NCBI GenBank assembly: GCA_035492055.1
Contig: DATJJR010000103.1
Coordinates: 1-32,286, forward strand
Direction: 5' to 3'
Length of the DNA stretch: 32,286 bases
Origin: Ga0074130 sp035492055
GTDB taxonomy: Bacteria; Pseudomonadota; Gammaproteobacteria; Burkholderiales; Rhodocyclaceae
In this document: positions 30,860 through 32,286 of the stretch, piece after piece
Numbering within the stretch: the first letter of the stretch is position 1
Layout of the letters: the number at the start of each line of letters is the position of its first letter
Notes under the pieces: model-generated
What the model was told of the DNA's origin: nothing
Seen by the model: only the letters and a program-made list of their open reading frames with translations
Databases searched by the model: none
Made by a program: the position numbers and the translations under genes

Positions 30860-30881
30860 CAGGCCGATTCAGGAGCATTCA

Positions 30882-32286
30882 ATGTCATTTGCTGAACTCG
30901 GGTTATTGCCCGAACTGCTGCGCGCCGTTACCGACGCCGGCTACACCGACCCAACACCGATTCAGGCCAAGGCCATTCCCATCGTCATGCAAGGGCACGA
31001 CGTTATGGGCGGCGCACAAACCGGTACCGGCAAAACCGCCGGCTTCACCCTGCCCTTACTGCAGAAGCTCGCTCGTCACGCCAACAGCAGCCCCTCGCCG
31101 GCCAAACACCCAGTGCGTGCGCTGATTCTCGCGCCGACGCGCGAACTGGCGATACAGGTTCACGAAAACGTCGTCATGTACAGCAAGTACCTGCCATTGC
31201 GTTCCACCTGCATCTACGGTGGTGTGGACATGAAGGCACAGATTGCCGAGCTCAAGGAAGGTCGCGAAATCATCGTCGCCACGCCGGGCCGTCTGCTTGA
31301 CCACGTACAACAAAAGACCGTGAACTTCAGCCAGGTTGAAATGCTGGTGCTCGATGAGGCCGACCGCATGCTGGACATGGGCTTCATTCCGGATATCAAG
31401 CGTATCCTCGGCCTGTTGCCGCAGCAACGTCAAAGCCTGTTGTTCTCGGCCACCTTCTCGGATGAAATCAAGAAGCTGGCCGACACCATGCTCAAGGCAC
31501 CGCAACTCATTGAGGTCGCCAAACGCAATACGGTGTCCGACACCATCACGCACCGCATGCACCCCGTGGCGACGGATCTCAAGCGCAGCCTATTGACCTG
31601 GTTGATCCAACACAATGATCTGCAACAGGCACTCGTGTTCTGCGGCACCAAGTTCGGCGCCAGCCGCATCGCCGCTTATCTGAGCAAGCAAGGCATCACC
31701 GCCGACGCCATTCACGGCGACAAGAGCCAGAACGAGCGAACCAAGGCACTCGAAGCCTTCAAGGCCGGCAGCATCCGCATCCTCGTTGCCACCGACGTCG
31801 CCGCGCGCGGCATCGATATCGACGAACTGCCGACCGTCATCAATTACGAGCTGCCGCATACCGCCGAAGACTACGTGCACCGCATCGGCCGCACTGGCCG
31901 CGCTGGCAAGAAAGGCGAAGCAACGTCATTGGTTGCACCGGAAGAGGCCGGCCGTCTTGCCGATATCGAGAAGCTCATCAAGCTAAAGATCGAGCGCGTC
32001 GTCATCGACGGCTTCGATCAAACTGCCCACAGTGCCGATGAAGGCAGCCATAAACGTACCGAGCGCAGCAATAAGGGTGAACGTCACGAACGTGAGCCGC
32101 ATGAGTCTCGTGGTGAACGCAAGCCACGCCGCCCCGAGCAGGACACACCGCGTCGTATCCCACATATGGACGCTGCATCTGCGCACTTGCCCAAACTCGA
32201 TTTTGATCCCAACAAACCCTACGAATCCCGGACAACCGGCACGGAAGCGGCAAACAAAACACCCGCGCCATCTACTCATCACCGTC
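30882..32286 (+). CDS. rhlE: DEAD-box RNA helicase RhlE (3' end outside window)
   Basis: This ATP-dependent RNA helicase of the RhlE group acts in ribosome assembly, RNA decay and cold adaptation. The first 468 codons are present. The order of motifs is complete: Q motif YTDPTPIQAKAI, motif I AQTGTGKTA, Ia PTRELA, GG, TPGR, II DEAD in LVLDEADRMLDMGF, III SAT, IV LVFCGTK, V VATDVAARGIDI, VI HRIGRTGRAGKKG. After the core, a basic, disordered tail rich in Arg, Lys, Glu and His begins (about residue 385 on), with an internal PKLDFDPNKPYE stretch. The ATG at 30882 has AGGAG 6 nt upstream. The stop codon is not in the window. Confidence 0.95.
   Translation, partial: MSFAELGLLPELLRAVTDAGYTDPTPIQAKAIPIVMQGHDVMGGAQTGTGKTAGFTLPLLQKLARHANSSPSPAKHPVRALILAPTRELAIQVHENVVMYSKYLPLRSTCIYGGVDMKAQIAELKEGREIIVATPGRLLDHVQQKTVNFSQVEMLVLDEADRMLDMGFIPDIKRILGLLPQQRQSLLFSATFSDEIKKLADTMLKAPQLIEVAKRNTVSDTITHRMHPVATDLKRSLLTWLIQHNDLQQALVFCGTKFGASRIAAYLSKQGITADAIHGDKSQNERTKALEAFKAGSIRILVATDVAARGIDIDELPTVINYELPHTAEDYVHRIGRTGRAGKKGEATSLVAPEEAGRLADIEKLIKLKIERVVIDGFDQTAHSADEGSHKRTERSNKGERHEREPHESRGERKPRRPEQDTPRRIPHMDAASAHLPKLDFDPNKPYESRTTGTEAANKTPAPSTHHR

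Noticed and set aside
1..32286. CRISPR arrays, prophage genes, transposases, toxin-antitoxin pairs, riboswitches
   Set aside because: I looked for regular direct repeats, integrase or transposase motifs, small paired toxin-antitoxin frames and conserved riboswitch cores and found none that could be supported.

Overview
The window reads as an ordinary chromosomal segment of a moderately GC-rich betaproteobacterium. The evidence is the strongly betaproteobacterial character of the housekeeping proteins (SecD/SecF, AlaS, PurB, MnmA, RlmM, RhlE), the pairing of ilvE with a small CHCC zinc-finger gene, and the queA-tgt-yajC-secDF order. The order and genus cannot be fixed from the sequence alone. 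I see no phage genes, transposases, CRISPR array, rRNA or plasmid functions. The only mobile-type DNA is short palindromic REP-like elements.

Layout. (1) 1-1005: the 3' part of a methyl-accepting chemotaxis protein gene, followed by a gap with a terminator. (2) 1413-6959: a stress or envelope island. On the plus strand it has a BON-domain lipoprotein, an exported protein with three Cys-X10-Cys repeats, a ferritin-like di-iron protein and a GlsB/YeaQ membrane protein. On the minus strand it has a CsbD-like protein, a DUF1328-like membrane peptide, a LuxR-type response regulator, a receiver-only response regulator and a cytoplasmic GAF-PAS-PAS histidine kinase. The two halves converge with 3 nt between stop codons. 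(3) 7279-8058: an alpha/beta hydrolase, then a tRNA-Leu(CAA) on the minus strand. (4) 8351-13933: queA-tgt (queuosine tRNA modification) and yajC, secD, secF (Sec translocon accessory complex), with a strong terminator between yajC and secD. (5) 14061-19518: a hotdog thioesterase, a DUF2322-like protein, purB, a YibF-like glutathione S-transferase, then the minus-strand set nudJ, an exported protein of unknown function, and mnmA. (6) 19619-24028: ilvE, zinc-finger protein, NTF2-like protein, algC-type phosphohexomutase and an overlapping EAL/HDOD signalling protein. (7) 24138-28956, minus strand: alaS with a translationally coupled small exported protein, a Tyr/Pro-rich lipoprotein, and an orphan UgpB-like ABC solute-binding protein followed by a hairpin-rich intergenic stretch. 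(8) 29166-end: a lipoprotein gene overlapping rlmM, then rhlE, cut off by the window end.

Most genes are core: translation (alaS, tRNA-Leu, mnmA, queA, tgt, rlmM, rhlE), protein export (yajC, secDF) and metabolism (purB, ilvE, algC). The parts with most room for new biology are the stress island with its embedded two-component system, the exported transglutaminase-like protein candidate between nudJ and mnmA, and the REP-like hairpins that sit directly against stop codons. All functional statements come from reading the sequence and from knowledge of protein families. No database search was run.
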